DNA of 64,000 nt from assembly GCA_963762545.1 (NCBI GenBank), contig CAVXLC010000007.1, positions 186,001 to 250,000 of the forward strand, written 5' to 3'. The notes beneath the pieces were generated by a model. That model did no database searches. It saw nothing but the letters and a program-made list of their open reading frames with translations, and was not told the origin of the DNA. Of this stretch, positions 11,098 to 19,070 are shown piece by piece (within the stretch, counting starts at the first letter, position 1; every line of letters begins with the position of its first letter). Position numbers and translations under genes: made by a program. The stretch comes from JABFSM01 sp963762545. Its GTDB lineage: Bacteria > Gemmatimonadota > Gemmatimonadetes > Gemmatimonadales > GWC2-71-9.

Positions 11098-11769
11098 TCA
11101 GGCCAGCACGGTGGCGAGTTCTGACAGAGTGGCGATGCGCCGGGTCGGAGTCACTGCGGACGGCGGGCGGTCGGGCGGCGCGAGCCAGCAGGTCAGGCAG
11201 CCGAGGGCGGCGGCCGGCGCGATATCGGAGAGCGGATTGTCTCCCACCATCCAGCACTCCTCGGGAGGAAGGCCGAGGGCGTCAAAGGCCGCCCGGAAGA
11301 GTCGGCGGTCCGGCTTTCGAACTCCCACCACGCCCGAGTCGAACACCACGGAAAAACACTCCTCGATCCCCAGCTCCCGGAGACAGGGGCGGAGGTTGCC
11401 GGTGAAATTGGAGATGACCCCGAGCTCGAATCGCCGGCCCAGCTCGGCCAGGAGCGGCCGGTTCCGGAGGGCCACTTCCTTGGCCTCCGACACGAAATCG
11501 TCGGTCCAGGCGACCGCATCCACGCCCGTGGCATCGGGGACAAGCCCCTGGAGCAGACGGACTTGGGTCCACACCATCTCGCGAAAGCCGAATTCCGACA
11601 CCCCGGACCGCTCCATCAGGAGCCGGTCCGAGGCCCGGAAGTAGGCCTCGAAGGTGTGCGGGCCCAGCTTCCCGCCGCGATTCCGGTATCCCCGGTGAAA
11701 GCGCTCGCTCCAGCGCCGGCCGTCGGCGTCCAGGGTCCCGCCGAAGTCGAAGAGCACGGCTGACGTCAT
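11098..11769 (-). CDS. HAD-superfamily hydrolase with FDFGGT motif I
   Basis: This 223-residue protein is the first gene of the leftward operon. HAD motif I reads LFDFGGTLD, so the nucleophile Asp is present but the usual Asp two residues later is Gly. Motif II is VISNFTGN, motif III the Lys in GVRKPDRRLF, and motif IV MVGDNPLSDI. HAD enzymes mostly remove phosphate. A missing Asp+2 general acid occurs in HAD branches that use other chemistry, so phosphatase activity is not certain. In context it may act on a phosphorylated polyol intermediate. It is divergent from the histidine kinase gene, with 102 bp between the two start codons. Confidence 0.87.
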   Translation of the reverse strand: MTSAVLFDFGGTLDADGRRWSERFHRGYRNRGGKLGPHTFEAYFRASDRLLMERSGVSEFGFREMVWTQVRLLQGLVPDATGVDAVAWTDDFVSEAKEVALRNRPLLAELGRRFELGVISNFTGNLRPCLRELGIEECFSVVFDSGVVGVRKPDRRLFRAAFDALGLPPEECWMVGDNPLSDIAPAAALGCLTCWLAPPDRPPSAVTPTRRIATLSELATVLA

Positions 11770-11833
11770 CGGCGCGGTACCCTTCCTTCGTGAGTGGCCG
11801 CTGCCGCCTTGGGCAAGCCGTGTGCCGCCAATC

Positions 11834-11855
11834 GGGAGGCTGCGGCATGCCTCCC
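11834..11855. other. Perfect 7-bp inverted repeat in divergent intergenic region
   Basis: GGGAGGC and GCCTCCC are separated by 8 bases between the HAD operon start (11769) and the histidine kinase start (11872). It could be an operator or a 5' leader hairpin of the kinase mRNA. No T-run follows, so a terminator is unlikely. Confidence 0.3.
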
Positions 11856-11871
11856 GCGGTATTATTGGAAC

Positions 11872-13332
11872 ATGGCCATGGGTCTTTCGCGCCGGCTCGC
11901 GATCCTCGCTGCGGGTATGGCGATCGCGCTGGTCCTCGTGGTCACCGAGGTCTCCGTTTCCCTGTCCGAGCGCTCCCGCCTCGAGGACCTCCGGCTGGAG
12001 GCGATGGCGGTGGCCTCCACCCTCGCCGACTATCTCAATCGCGCCGCGCCGAGCGGGGATCCGGCCGCCCTCGAGTCGGCGCTGGGCACCTGGGCCGGGC
12101 TCCACCTCCGGCAGACCTCCGCCACGGTCTACGCCCGGGGGCGATCGGGACGGCTGGGCCTCGCCGGGGCCACTGACTCGCTGACGCCGCCGCGGCTCAC
12201 ACCCGAAGACGAGCGCGCGTTCGCACTCGACGAGGAAGTGGTCTGGCAGCAGAACGGCGAACAGCCGGCGTGGCACGTCGCGGAACCGCTGGGTTCGAGG
12301 AAGCACCCGTCCGGCGTGTTGAGCCTCCGGATTTCCACGGCGCGCTTGCATGAATGGGCCCGGGACGAGCGGCGGCGGAGCTACCTGCTCGCCACCATCG
12401 CGGCGATCGTGCTGGGGGCCGGCATCGCGTGGCTCACCTCGCGGTGGGTCGGGACTCCGCTGGAGGCGCTGGGCGGGGCCATGGTGGCCGCCTATGGGGG
12501 CGCGAGCAGCGGCCCCCCGGCGCCGGAGCTGGGACCGGAAGAGTTCCGAACCCTGGCCCGGCACTACAACGAGCTGCGGGACGCCCTGGCGCGGCGGGAG
12601 CGCGAAAGCGACGCGCGCGCCGCGCTCCTGGCGCTGGAGGAACGGGCCCGCGGGCTCGAGCGGGTGGCGCTGGTGGACGAGGCCTCGACCAGCTTCGCGC
12701 ACGAGATCGGCACGCCGCTCAACACGCTGAACGGACACTTCCAGCTGCTGCACGAGGACCTGAGTGCCAATGGCGCACCCGACGCCGCCCGGCGGGTCGG
12801 CCTGGTGCTGGGGCAGCTGGAACGGGTGTCCGGCATCGTCCGCGCCTGGCTCACCCGCGGCGCGTGGCCGCGCCCGTCCGCCCGCCCGGTGGATCTCCGC
12901 CAGGTCGCCCGCCGGATGCTCGAATTCATGGAGCCCTCGCTCGCCGTGGCGGGCGTCACCGCGACGATCGACGGCGGGGACGATCCGCCGGTGATTGCCC
13001 GCTGCGATCCGGAGCTGGTCGAACAGATTCTGCTCAATCTCCTCAAGAACGCCGTGGAGGCGCTCGCCCCGGGCGGACACATTGCCCTGGCGGGCGGGAC
13101 CCAGGGAGACACCAGCTGGCTCACCATCTCGGACGACGGGCCCGGCATGCGCGAGGAGGTCAAGCAGCAGCTCTTCAATCCCTTCGCCACGACCAAGGGA
13201 CCGCTGGGCACCGGCCTCGGCCTCACGGTGAGCCGGCGGCTGGCCCGCGCGCTGGGAGGCGACCTGATTCACCAGACCACGGCCACCGGCACGTGCTGGC
13301 GCCTCACCCTGCCCAGCGTGACCCAGGCGTGA
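11872..13332 (+). CDS. Two-component sensor histidine kinase
   Basis: This 486-residue membrane sensor has a first membrane segment near residues 7-28, a periplasmic domain of about 145 residues, and a second segment near 170-190. A HAMP-like linker follows, then the H-box SFAHEIGTPLN with the phospho-acceptor His at about 277. The ATP domain has the N-box LLNLLKNAVEA, G1 DDGPGM, an F-box and G2 GTGLGLTVS. The ATG at 11872 is chosen over 11878 and over a longer upstream frame; no strong ribosome site is visible. The gene overlaps the sigma-54 activator gene as GTGA, so the two form a cognate pair. The signal sensed is unknown. Confidence 0.92.
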   Translation: MAMGLSRRLAILAAGMAIALVLVVTEVSVSLSERSRLEDLRLEAMAVASTLADYLNRAAPSGDPAALESALGTWAGLHLRQTSATVYARGRSGRLGLAGATDSLTPPRLTPEDERAFALDEEVVWQQNGEQPAWHVAEPLGSRKHPSGVLSLRISTARLHEWARDERRRSYLLATIAAIVLGAGIAWLTSRWVGTPLEALGGAMVAAYGGASSGPPAPELGPEEFRTLARHYNELRDALARRERESDARAALLALEERARGLERVALVDEASTSFAHEIGTPLNTLNGHFQLLHEDLSANGAPDAARRVGLVLGQLERVSGIVRAWLTRGAWPRPSARPVDLRQVARRMLEFMEPSLAVAGVTATIDGGDDPPVIARCDPELVEQILLNLLKNAVEALAPGGHIALAGGTQGDTSWLTISDDGPGMREEVKQQLFNPFATTKGPLGTGLGLTVSRRLARALGGDLIHQTTATGTCWRLTLPSVTQA

Positions 13333-14711
13333 GCGGATCTCCGGGAAGCGCCCGGCTACTGGTCGTCGATGACGACGAGGAGGCGCTCCGCCTGCTGGCG
13401 GAGGTCCTGGAACGGGAGGGGTACACGGTGGTGCGGGCTCTCACCGTCGAGCAGGCCCTGCGGGCGTTGGACGCCGCGCCGCCGTTCGACGCCGTGCTGA
13501 CCGACCTCCGGATGCCGGGCGCGAGCGGCCTCGATCTGCTCCGCGAAGTGCGCAGCCGGGATCCCCGCTCGCTGGTCTTCGTGCTCACCGCCTTCGGTGA
13601 TGCCAACGCCGCCGGGGAGGCGATCCGGGCCGGCGCCTACGATTTCATCTCGAAGCCCTACGACCTGCCGACCCTGCGCGCCGCGATCGCGCAGGCGCTG
13701 GAGCGCCGCCATCTGACGCCCGAGCCCGCATCCGCCAGCGAGGGCCGCACCGAGCTCCGCCGGCCGGTGGTGGTCGGCCACAGCCCCGGCATCATCGAGG
13801 TGATGAAGACCGCGGCGCGGGTGGCGCCGAGCCAGGCCACCGTGCTGATCACGGGAGAAACCGGTACCGGCAAGGAGCTGGTCGCCCGGGCCATTCACAC
13901 CTACTCGGACCGCTCGCTCCGCCACTTCGTGGCGGTCAACTGCTCCGCGCTGGCCGAAGGCGTACTGGAAAGCGAGCTCTTCGGTCACGTGAAGGGGGCG
14001 TTCACCGGCGCCGCGGTGCCTCGGCAGGGGCTGTTCCGGGAGGCGGACCGGGGCACGATCTTCCTCGATGAAATCGGGGATATATCTCCCGGCATGCAGT
14101 CCCGGCTGCTCCGGGTGCTCCAGGAGCGGGAGATCACTCCGGTGGGCGCCGACAGCCCCATCAAGGTGGATGTGCGAGTGGTCGCGGCCACCCACCAGAA
14201 TCTGGAAACGCTGGTCAAGCAGGGCCGGTTCCGCGAAGACCTGTTCTACCGGCTCAACGTCGTCACGGTGAAGATCCCGCCCCTCCGGGAACGGCTGCAG
14301 GACCTGCCGCTCCTGGCCCATCACTTTCTCCGGGACCTGGCCCGGAGCCACGGGCGCGAGCCGGTGGCCCTCGATCCCGAGGCGGAGTCGCTCCTCCTCG
14401 GCTATTCCTGGCCGGGCAATGTCCGGGAGCTGCAGAACGTGCTGGAACGCGCCGTGGTGCTGGCGGCGCAGGGCGTCATCGGCCCGGAGCACCTGCCGAT
14501 TGATCTCGCCTCGGAGAGCGCCGCGCCGCCCTCTGATTCCCGCCCGCTCGGAGAGGACACCCTGCTCCCCCTCGCGGAGGTCGAAAAACGCCACGTGCTC
14601 ATGGTGCTCAAGGCCACCGAGGGGAACCGGGAACGGGCCGCTCGAATCCTCGGCATTTCGAGCCGAACGCTGCTCCGGATGTTGCAGCGCTGGGGAATCT
14701 CCGCCGGTTAA
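13329..14711 (+). CDS. Sigma-54-dependent NtrC-type response regulator
   Basis: This 460-residue regulator has three parts. The REC domain has acidic DDDEE, phospho-acceptor Asp59 in LTDLRMPG and Lys109. The AAA+ domain has Walker A GETGTGKE near 176, the sigma-54-contacting GAFTGA at 223-228, and Walker B TIFLDEIG. The C-terminal Fis-type helix-turn-helix has ERAARILGISSRTLLRML. All elements needed to activate sigma-54 polymerase are intact. The GTG start overlaps the kinase stop by 4 bp. Just past its stop lie three palindromes and a -24/-12-like promoter ahead of a small secreted protein gene, its most likely target. Confidence 0.95.
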   Translation: MSGSPGSARLLVVDDDEEALRLLAEVLEREGYTVVRALTVEQALRALDAAPPFDAVLTDLRMPGASGLDLLREVRSRDPRSLVFVLTAFGDANAAGEAIRAGAYDFISKPYDLPTLRAAIAQALERRHLTPEPASASEGRTELRRPVVVGHSPGIIEVMKTAARVAPSQATVLITGETGTGKELVARAIHTYSDRSLRHFVAVNCSALAEGVLESELFGHVKGAFTGAAVPRQGLFREADRGTIFLDEIGDISPGMQSRLLRVLQEREITPVGADSPIKVDVRVVAATHQNLETLVKQGRFREDLFYRLNVVTVKIPPLRERLQDLPLLAHHFLRDLARSHGREPVALDPEAESLLLGYSWPGNVRELQNVLERAVVLAAQGVIGPEHLPIDLASESAAPPSDSRPLGEDTLLPLAEVEKRHVLMVLKATEGNRERAARILGISSRTLLRMLQRWGISAG

Positions 14712-14716
14712 GGGCC

Positions 14717-14761
14717 GGACAACTTGTCCCATTCCCGACAACTTGTCGGGACATTCTGTCC
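14717..14761 (+). promoter_or_regulatory. Three tandem palindromes, likely enhancer sites (UAS) of the sigma-54 activator
   Basis: Site 1 is GGACAACTTGTCC (14717-14729). Site 2 is CCCGACAACTTGTCGGG (14734-14750). Site 3 is GGACATTCTGTCC (14749-14761). Sites 1 and 2 share the core GACAACTTGTC, and site 3 keeps the outer GGACA/TGTCC arms. They begin 6 bp after the regulator stop codon and lie about 75-120 bp upstream of the start predicted from the -24/-12 element. That is the usual place for NtrC-family enhancer sites. No T-run follows, which argues against a terminator. Confidence 0.75.
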
Positions 14762-14810
14762 ACTAACCCGCAAACCGCCCTCCAACTGGGCCGCTGCGGG
14801 CCCCACCGTC

Positions 14811-14826
14811 CGGCATGCTGATTGCC
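14811..14826 (+). promoter_or_regulatory. Sigma-54 (-24/-12) promoter candidate
   Basis: CGGCATG-N4-TTGC-C matches the consensus TGGCAYR-N4-TTGCW except at the first and last base. The invariant GG (14812-14813) and GC (14824-14825) have the required 10-base spacing. Transcription would begin near 14836, about 38 bases before the small secreted protein start. The activator gene and its putative enhancer sites lie directly upstream. Confidence 0.65.
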
Positions 14827-14873
14827 CCTTGGGGGGCCACGATGGTCTTCCCCCCGATCCTGGAGCGCGTACC

Positions 14874-15092
14874 ATGAACCGCAGCAAACTGTTTTCCGCC
14901 CTCGCCGCCGCCTGCCTGCTGACGACCGGCGCGATGGCCCAGACCCCGAAGCCGATGAAGCCGACGACGGCGAAGCCCACCGTCGTCGCGACGACCACCA
15001 CGGACACCACCAAGAAGAAGGTGATGACGCACAAGAGGAAGGGTCACAAGGCGGTCAAGCCGGATTCGACCAAGACGAAGAAGCCCAACTAA
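14874..15092 (+). CDS. Small secreted Lys/Thr/Pro-rich protein
   Basis: This 72-residue protein has a clear signal peptide (Lys-containing N-terminus, SALAAACLLTTG core, AMA-Q cleavage site). The mature part of about 50 residues is very rich in Lys, Thr and Pro (for example KPTTAKPTVVATTTTDTTKKK, then a KRKGHK patch). It has no recognisable domain, appears disordered and is strongly basic. The ATG at 14874 follows GGAG at 8-nt spacing. A sigma-54-like promoter and three palindromes lie upstream, and a strong hairpin follows. It may be an envelope-stress or ion/polyanion-binding periplasmic factor controlled by the adjacent two-component system, by analogy with ZraP beside ZraSR. The two proteins are not similar in sequence. 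Confidence 0.8.
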   Translation: MNRSKLFSALAAACLLTTGAMAQTPKPMKPTTAKPTVVATTTTDTTKKKVMTHKRKGHKAVKPDSTKTKKPN

Positions 15093-15113
15093 CCGCACCG
15101 CACCTCGTGCCCC

Positions 15114-15146
15114 CCGAATGCCCGGCCCCTACGGCCGGGCATTCGG
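15114..15146 (+). terminator. Hairpin terminator between convergent genes
   Basis: A perfect 14-bp stem (CCGAATGCCCGGCC pairing with GGCCGGGCATTCGG) has a 5-base loop and sits 21 bp after the small secreted protein stop. The stop codon of the convergent gene lies at the loop edge. No T-run follows on either strand, so it is a very stable, possibly bidirectional terminator without a canonical U-tract. Confidence 0.65.
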
Positions 15147-15614
15147 TGTGAGCGCCGCCGCGATCTCCGCCGGGGTGGCCCGCCGCGGCAGGTTGCCGTC
15201 CCCCGTGGCCTCGGTCGGCACCCGTACCGAGCTGACGGTGCCATCCTCGGTAACCGTCACCACCGCCTGCGCGACGGAGTGCTCCTCCGCGGACTGCCCC
15301 AGCGAAATGAGCAGGACCCACCGCCCGCTCCCGCCCCACTGATTCCGAAGCGCATAGACGCCGGGACGACTGGTCTTCTGGAAACTGAGCGTGACCGACC
15401 GGCGCTGGCCGTTCACGATCCCTTCGGCGGTTCCCACCGGCAGCGCGTCGTCGACCACGGCGCCGTGATGAAACGTATGCACCACCAGGAACGCGCCACG
15501 GGTATCCCGGTCCCAGGGATTGGCGGGGAGCTCGATCGAGATCCAGGGCGGACTGGCCACAGCCGCTGCGGGGGCGAGGAGGAGAAGCGCGGTAAATGCC
15601 AGGCGGGAGAACAT
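15129..15614 (-). CDS. Secreted protein of unknown function
   Basis: This 161-residue protein has a signal peptide (MFSRLAFTALLLLAPAAAVA, cleaved after AVA-S). The mature part has alternating hydrophobic residues typical of a beta-sandwich (ISIELPANPWD, FLVVHTFHHG, VTLSFQKTS, WVLLISLGQ, QAVVTVTEDG). I do not recognise a family. It lies 65 bp downstream of the DUF4097 gene in the same direction, so it may belong to the ECF sigma operon and act in the envelope. Its 3' end reaches into the hairpin shared with the convergent small secreted protein. Confidence 0.75.
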   Translation of the reverse strand: MFSRLAFTALLLLAPAAAVASPPWISIELPANPWDRDTRGAFLVVHTFHHGAVVDDALPVGTAEGIVNGQRRSVTLSFQKTSRPGVYALRNQWGGSGRWVLLISLGQSAEEHSVAQAVVTVTEDGTVSSVRVPTEATGDGNLPRRATPAEIAAALTPNARP

Positions 15615-15679
15615 GAGGCACCTCGGGAGAAAGGGTTGTGCTCCTGAGATGCCGCGAAGGCGCCGCGGGTTTGGGCGGG

Positions 15680-16549
15680 TTAGCGATTGAGGATGCGGAT
15701 CTCTCCCTTGAACGATCGGACGATGACGTGGGATCCGCCTTGGCCGGTGACGAAGCTCACCGGCTTGCCCTTGAGCGGCTTCTCCCGGTCGTGCTCCTTG
15801 CCGGCGAGGCCCACCACGATCGCGCCGTCGAACGACTCCAGATCGAATTCCGCCGAGATGTCCGGAGGCAGGCGCAGCGTGACGTCACCGCTGTGGGTCA
15901 CCGATTCCAGCGTGCCGCGGGGATCCACGCTCCCGTCGAAGACGATGGTCCCCGACACCGTTTCCAGGTGGGCGCGGACCACCGCGCCGTCGGTGGCCAC
16001 GATGGCCCCGCCCACCGTGCTGGCCATGATGTCTCCGCGGGCCCCCCGGAGGGTGATGGTGCCGGCGCCGCCCTTGAGCTGCACCACGTCCATCGGCCCC
16101 GAGGCGTTGAGGTTGCCCTCCATCGATTCGGCGATCAGCAGCTTGAGCGACCCCTCGACCCGGATCGAGCCGCTCACCGAGACGCATTCGACCTCGCCGC
16201 GCAGGCCGGTCACTTCGATGTTGGCGGTCCCCGATTTGACGAACACCCGGGCACCCCGGGGCACCTTGACCTCGAGCGTGCTGCCGGGCTCGGCGAGGGT
16301 TTCGTCCCTGCGCTCGACGCCCATCTTGGCCACCTGCCCCCTGCCGCCGAAGAAGAATCCGGCGCCCGGAGCGATACTGCCGGTCACCGCGATCGAATCG
16401 GCATCCCATCCGGTGATGCGGGTGAGCCCCGCCATGTTGGTGATGCGGATCGACGCATCCGGCGCGATGGCGATGCGCCGCTCGATCTTCTGCTGCGCCG
16501 CCAGCGGAGCGGCCAGGACCAGCAGCATCGCGACGAGGCCGCGGCGCAT
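15680..16549 (-). CDS. Secreted DUF4097-type beta-helix protein
   Basis: This 289-residue protein has a signal peptide (MRRGLVAMLLVLAAPLAAQ) followed by short repeated strands such as IRITNMAGLTRITGW, VKSGTANIEVTGLRGEV, VSVSGSIRVEG and VTHSGDVTLRLPP, typical of the DUF4097 (adhesin-like) right-handed beta-helix. No catalytic site is visible. The ATG at 16549 overlaps the stop of the anti-sigma gene by one base (TGATG). A longer frame upstream is only the other reading frame of that gene. Proteins of this kind often sit beside ECF/anti-sigma pairs, so it may be a sensor partner or an output of that regulon. Confidence 0.85.
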   Translation of the reverse strand: MRRGLVAMLLVLAAPLAAQQKIERRIAIAPDASIRITNMAGLTRITGWDADSIAVTGSIAPGAGFFFGGRGQVAKMGVERRDETLAEPGSTLEVKVPRGARVFVKSGTANIEVTGLRGEVECVSVSGSIRVEGSLKLLIAESMEGNLNASGPMDVVQLKGGAGTITLRGARGDIMASTVGGAIVATDGAVVRAHLETVSGTIVFDGSVDPRGTLESVTHSGDVTLRLPPDISAEFDLESFDGAIVVGLAGKEHDREKPLKGKPVSFVTGQGGSHVIVRSFKGEIRILNR

Positions 16550-17175
16550 CAATCCGCCTTGCCGAGCTCGGTGGCCCGGCGCAGCAGATCCACCTTCTGG
16601 CGCCACGCGGCCACCACGAGCTGGGCCAGCCCCGGGTTGCCCGGATCCCGGGCCAGCGCCGCGCGCGACTCGGCGAGCGCCGCGTCGATGATGCGAAGGC
16701 TCCGCTCGATCGTGGCCACCGTCCCGGCCGCCAGCCGGGGACGCGCCTGCTCGAGGGCGAGGGTGAGCTCGGCGCTGGCCGCGCTATACTGCGATTCCAG
16801 CGCCGTGAGGTTGCTCGATGGCTGGACGGAAGGATGAACCGGCGGCCACCGCCGCATCAGGAGCAGGGTGCCGGCGGCGGACACCGCCACCAGCAGCACC
16901 GCCGCCGCGGCAAGCAGCCACGCGGGCAGCACGACGCGGCCCCGAAGCCGCCTCCGGGAGGCGAGCGCGCGCGCGATGCCGGGCCAGAGGTCGGCCGGCG
17001 GCGCCACCGAGCGCGGCAGCGTGCCGACCGCGCCCAGCGGGCGGTGGTGCAGCGCGAGCGCTTCCTGGCACGCGACGCATCCGTCGAGATGGGACTCGAA
17101 GGCCCCCGATTCGGCGTCCGGGAGCGTACCCGCCACGTACGCCTCGAAGCGATCCCGCAGCTCGGAGCAGTTCAT
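16549..17175 (-). CDS. Zinc-finger anti-sigma factor
   Basis: This 208-residue single-pass membrane protein begins with the anti-sigma zinc motif His29-x3-Cys33-x2-Cys36 (ESHLDGCVACQ). It has one membrane segment (VVLPAWLLAAAAVLLVAV) and a C-terminal helical part of about 80 residues outside. It is expected to hold the ECF sigma factor encoded just upstream until a signal releases it. The ATG overlaps the sigma stop by 4 bp (ATGA). The signal and any protease are unknown. Confidence 0.92.
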   Translation of the reverse strand: MNCSELRDRFEAYVAGTLPDAESGAFESHLDGCVACQEALALHHRPLGAVGTLPRSVAPPADLWPGIARALASRRRLRGRVVLPAWLLAAAAVLLVAVSAAGTLLLMRRWPPVHPSVQPSSNLTALESQYSAASAELTLALEQARPRLAAGTVATIERSLRIIDAALAESRAALARDPGNPGLAQLVVAAWRQKVDLLRRATELGKAD

Positions 17176-17687
17176 CGGCCCAGCGCGTCCCGCAGCAGGC
17201 GGCGGGCCCGGAAGAGCTGGGCCTTCGCGGTTCCCGTGGCAATGCCCGCCATCTCGGCGATCTCCCCGTGCTGGTAGCCTTCGATGTCATGCAGCACGAA
17301 CACCAGGCGGGCCCGTTCGGGCAGCGCCGCGATGGCCTGCTCCAGATCCATGGTAACCGCCGGCGCGGCCGGTTCCAGCGGCCGTTCCAGGCGTCCCGGC
17401 TCCGCAGTGGTCAGCACCCGCCGTTCCCGCCGGTCGTCGCTCCGCTTGTGGCCCAGGAAGACGTTCACCGCCAGGCGGTGCAGCCAGCTCCCCAGCGCGC
17501 TGTCCCCGCGAAAGGTCGGCAGCGCTTCCCACGCCCGGACGAACACGTCCTGGGTCAGGTCGGCGGCGGCGTGCGCGTCTCCCGACATCCGGAGACAGAG
17601 CGCGTGGACCCGCCCGACGTGGGTCCGGTAGAGCGAGGCGAAGGCGTCCTCGTCTCCGGCCTGGGCCTTCCCGACCAGATCGTTCAT
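17172..17687 (-). CDS. ECF-family RNA polymerase sigma factor
   Basis: This 171-residue sigma factor has region 2 with FASLYRTHVGRVHALCLRM and DLTQDVFVRAWEAL, and region 4 with LPERARLVFVLHDIEGYQHGEIA and the helix GIATGTAKAQLFRARRLLR. The ATG at 17687 gives the usual ECF length. An upstream GTG at 17762 would add 25 Ala/Pro-rich residues that I consider untranslated. It leads the operon sigma, anti-sigma, DUF4097, and possibly the secreted protein. Confidence 0.93.
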   Translation of the reverse strand: MNDLVGKAQAGDEDAFASLYRTHVGRVHALCLRMSGDAHAAADLTQDVFVRAWEALPTFRGDSALGSWLHRLAVNVFLGHKRSDDRRERRVLTTAEPGRLERPLEPAAPAVTMDLEQAIAALPERARLVFVLHDIEGYQHGEIAEMAGIATGTAKAQLFRARRLLRDALGR

Positions 17688-17798
17688 GGCGGCGGGCGGG
17701 GTGCGCGCCGGGGCCGGGGAGCCTGAAACGGCCCGGCCGAGCGCGAGCGCAGGAATGGACACGCCAATGGGATGCCGGAAGGCGACCGGGGGTTTGTT

Positions 17799-19070
17799 CT
17801 AGCCCGGCTCGGGAGCCCTGCGTTCCCGGAAGAAGGCCCAGAAGAACACCGCCGCCGCCAGGCCGATCAGCGAGACCACCCGCCACAGCGCGCCGTAGTC
17901 CACCTGACCCCCCGATTGGGCGTAGCTGTCCGCCAGGTACCCGGACAGCAGGCCGCCCAGCACGGGACCGCCTCCCAGGATGATGATGCCGAACACGGTC
18001 TGGGCCGAATGCCGCACATCGGCGGGCGCCACCCGGTCGGTATAGATGAACGCTCCCGCGAAGAAACAGGCGTAGCAAATGCCGTGGAGGAACTGGCTGC
18101 CGACCAGCACCCACACCGGAAGCACCGCGGGAAAGCTCCAGATCGCGTAGCGGAGAAAGTAGGCGAAGGCGCCGATGGTGATCACCCGGCGGAAGCCCAT
18201 CCGCGCCAGCATCCCGCCCAGGGCCGCCATCACCGCGATTTCGCTGAACTGGCCGATGGTCATCGCGGGACCGATCTGGCTGTCTCCCAGGCCGAGGTGC
18301 GAGAAGAACGGCGGCGTCTGGAGAAAGTAGACCTGGTGGATGATGCTGATCGGGAGGCTGGCCAGCACCAGCACGGCGAACGATCGCTCCTGGAGGAGCC
18401 CAAACGCCTTCTTGAAGGCCAGCTTCTCGACGGCGTCCTTCCTGGGCGGGGTATGGGGAAGCGACAGGCAATACAGCGCGTAGCCGAACGAGATGATCCC
18501 GGAGAAGCGGAGCGAGTCGGCCAGCCGCGCGGTGACGTTGGGCAGCTCGGGGCCCGCCAGGAACGGCGGCATCGCCTGGAGGTGGAGGCCGGTCTGCAGA
18601 TAGATCATCGGAAAGATCCAGCTCGCCGCGATCCAGCCGATGGTTCCCCAGACCCGCACCTTGGGAAACTGCCCTTCCCGATCGCCGAGGTTGGCGAACG
18701 CCATCGAGTTGGAAAGCGCCAGCGTCGGCATGTAGACCACGCTGTAGAGAATCGAGAGGATCAGCCAGGCCGAGAAGCTGTGCTGGCTCGCGGTGATCCA
18801 CTTGATCACGCCGCCGACGGTGAGCAGCGCCGCCAGGAAGCGTTCGGTGCTGAAGTAGCGGTCCGCCAGCTGGCCCGCGATGAAGGGGGAGCAGATCGCC
18901 CCGATCGAGCCGGCCAGCCCCAGGATCGTGCCCATCTGCGTGCCGGTGAATCCGAGGCCGCCTTCCGCGGTGCCGGCGGTGAGGTAGCGCGCGGCGAGCG
19001 GGAGCCAGGCTCCCCAGACCGCGTACTGCAGGAACATCATCAGGGAAAGGCGGCCGACGTTCGATTTCAT
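17799..19070 (-). CDS. MFS transporter, nucleoside:H+ symporter-like
   Basis: This 423-residue protein has twelve predicted membrane segments. The N-terminus (LSLMMFLQYAVWGAWLPLAARYL) and the ADRYFSTERFLA loop resemble the NupG/XapB nucleoside:proton symporter branch of the major facilitator superfamily, which imports nucleosides. No nucleoside catabolism gene is adjacent, so the substrate is unproven. It lies 95 bp downstream of a Ser/Thr kinase gene in the same direction. The ATG at 19070 gives a normal family start. Confidence 0.87.
   Translation of the reverse strand: MKSNVGRLSLMMFLQYAVWGAWLPLAARYLTAGTAEGGLGFTGTQMGTILGLAGSIGAICSPFIAGQLADRYFSTERFLAALLTVGGVIKWITASQHSFSAWLILSILYSVVYMPTLALSNSMAFANLGDREGQFPKVRVWGTIGWIAASWIFPMIYLQTGLHLQAMPPFLAGPELPNVTARLADSLRFSGIISFGYALYCLSLPHTPPRKDAVEKLAFKKAFGLLQERSFAVLVLASLPISIIHQVYFLQTPPFFSHLGLGDSQIGPAMTIGQFSEIAVMAALGGMLARMGFRRVITIGAFAYFLRYAIWSFPAVLPVWVLVGSQFLHGICYACFFAGAFIYTDRVAPADVRHSAQTVFGIIILGGGPVLGGLLSGYLADSYAQSGGQVDYGALWRVVSLIGLAAAVFFWAFFRERRAPEPG

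Noticed and set aside
14717..14761. Palindromes read as a terminator of the response regulator gene
   Set aside because: The repeats are short dyads with one-base or three-base centres rather than a stem-loop with U-run, and they repeat the same core, which fits protein-binding sites.
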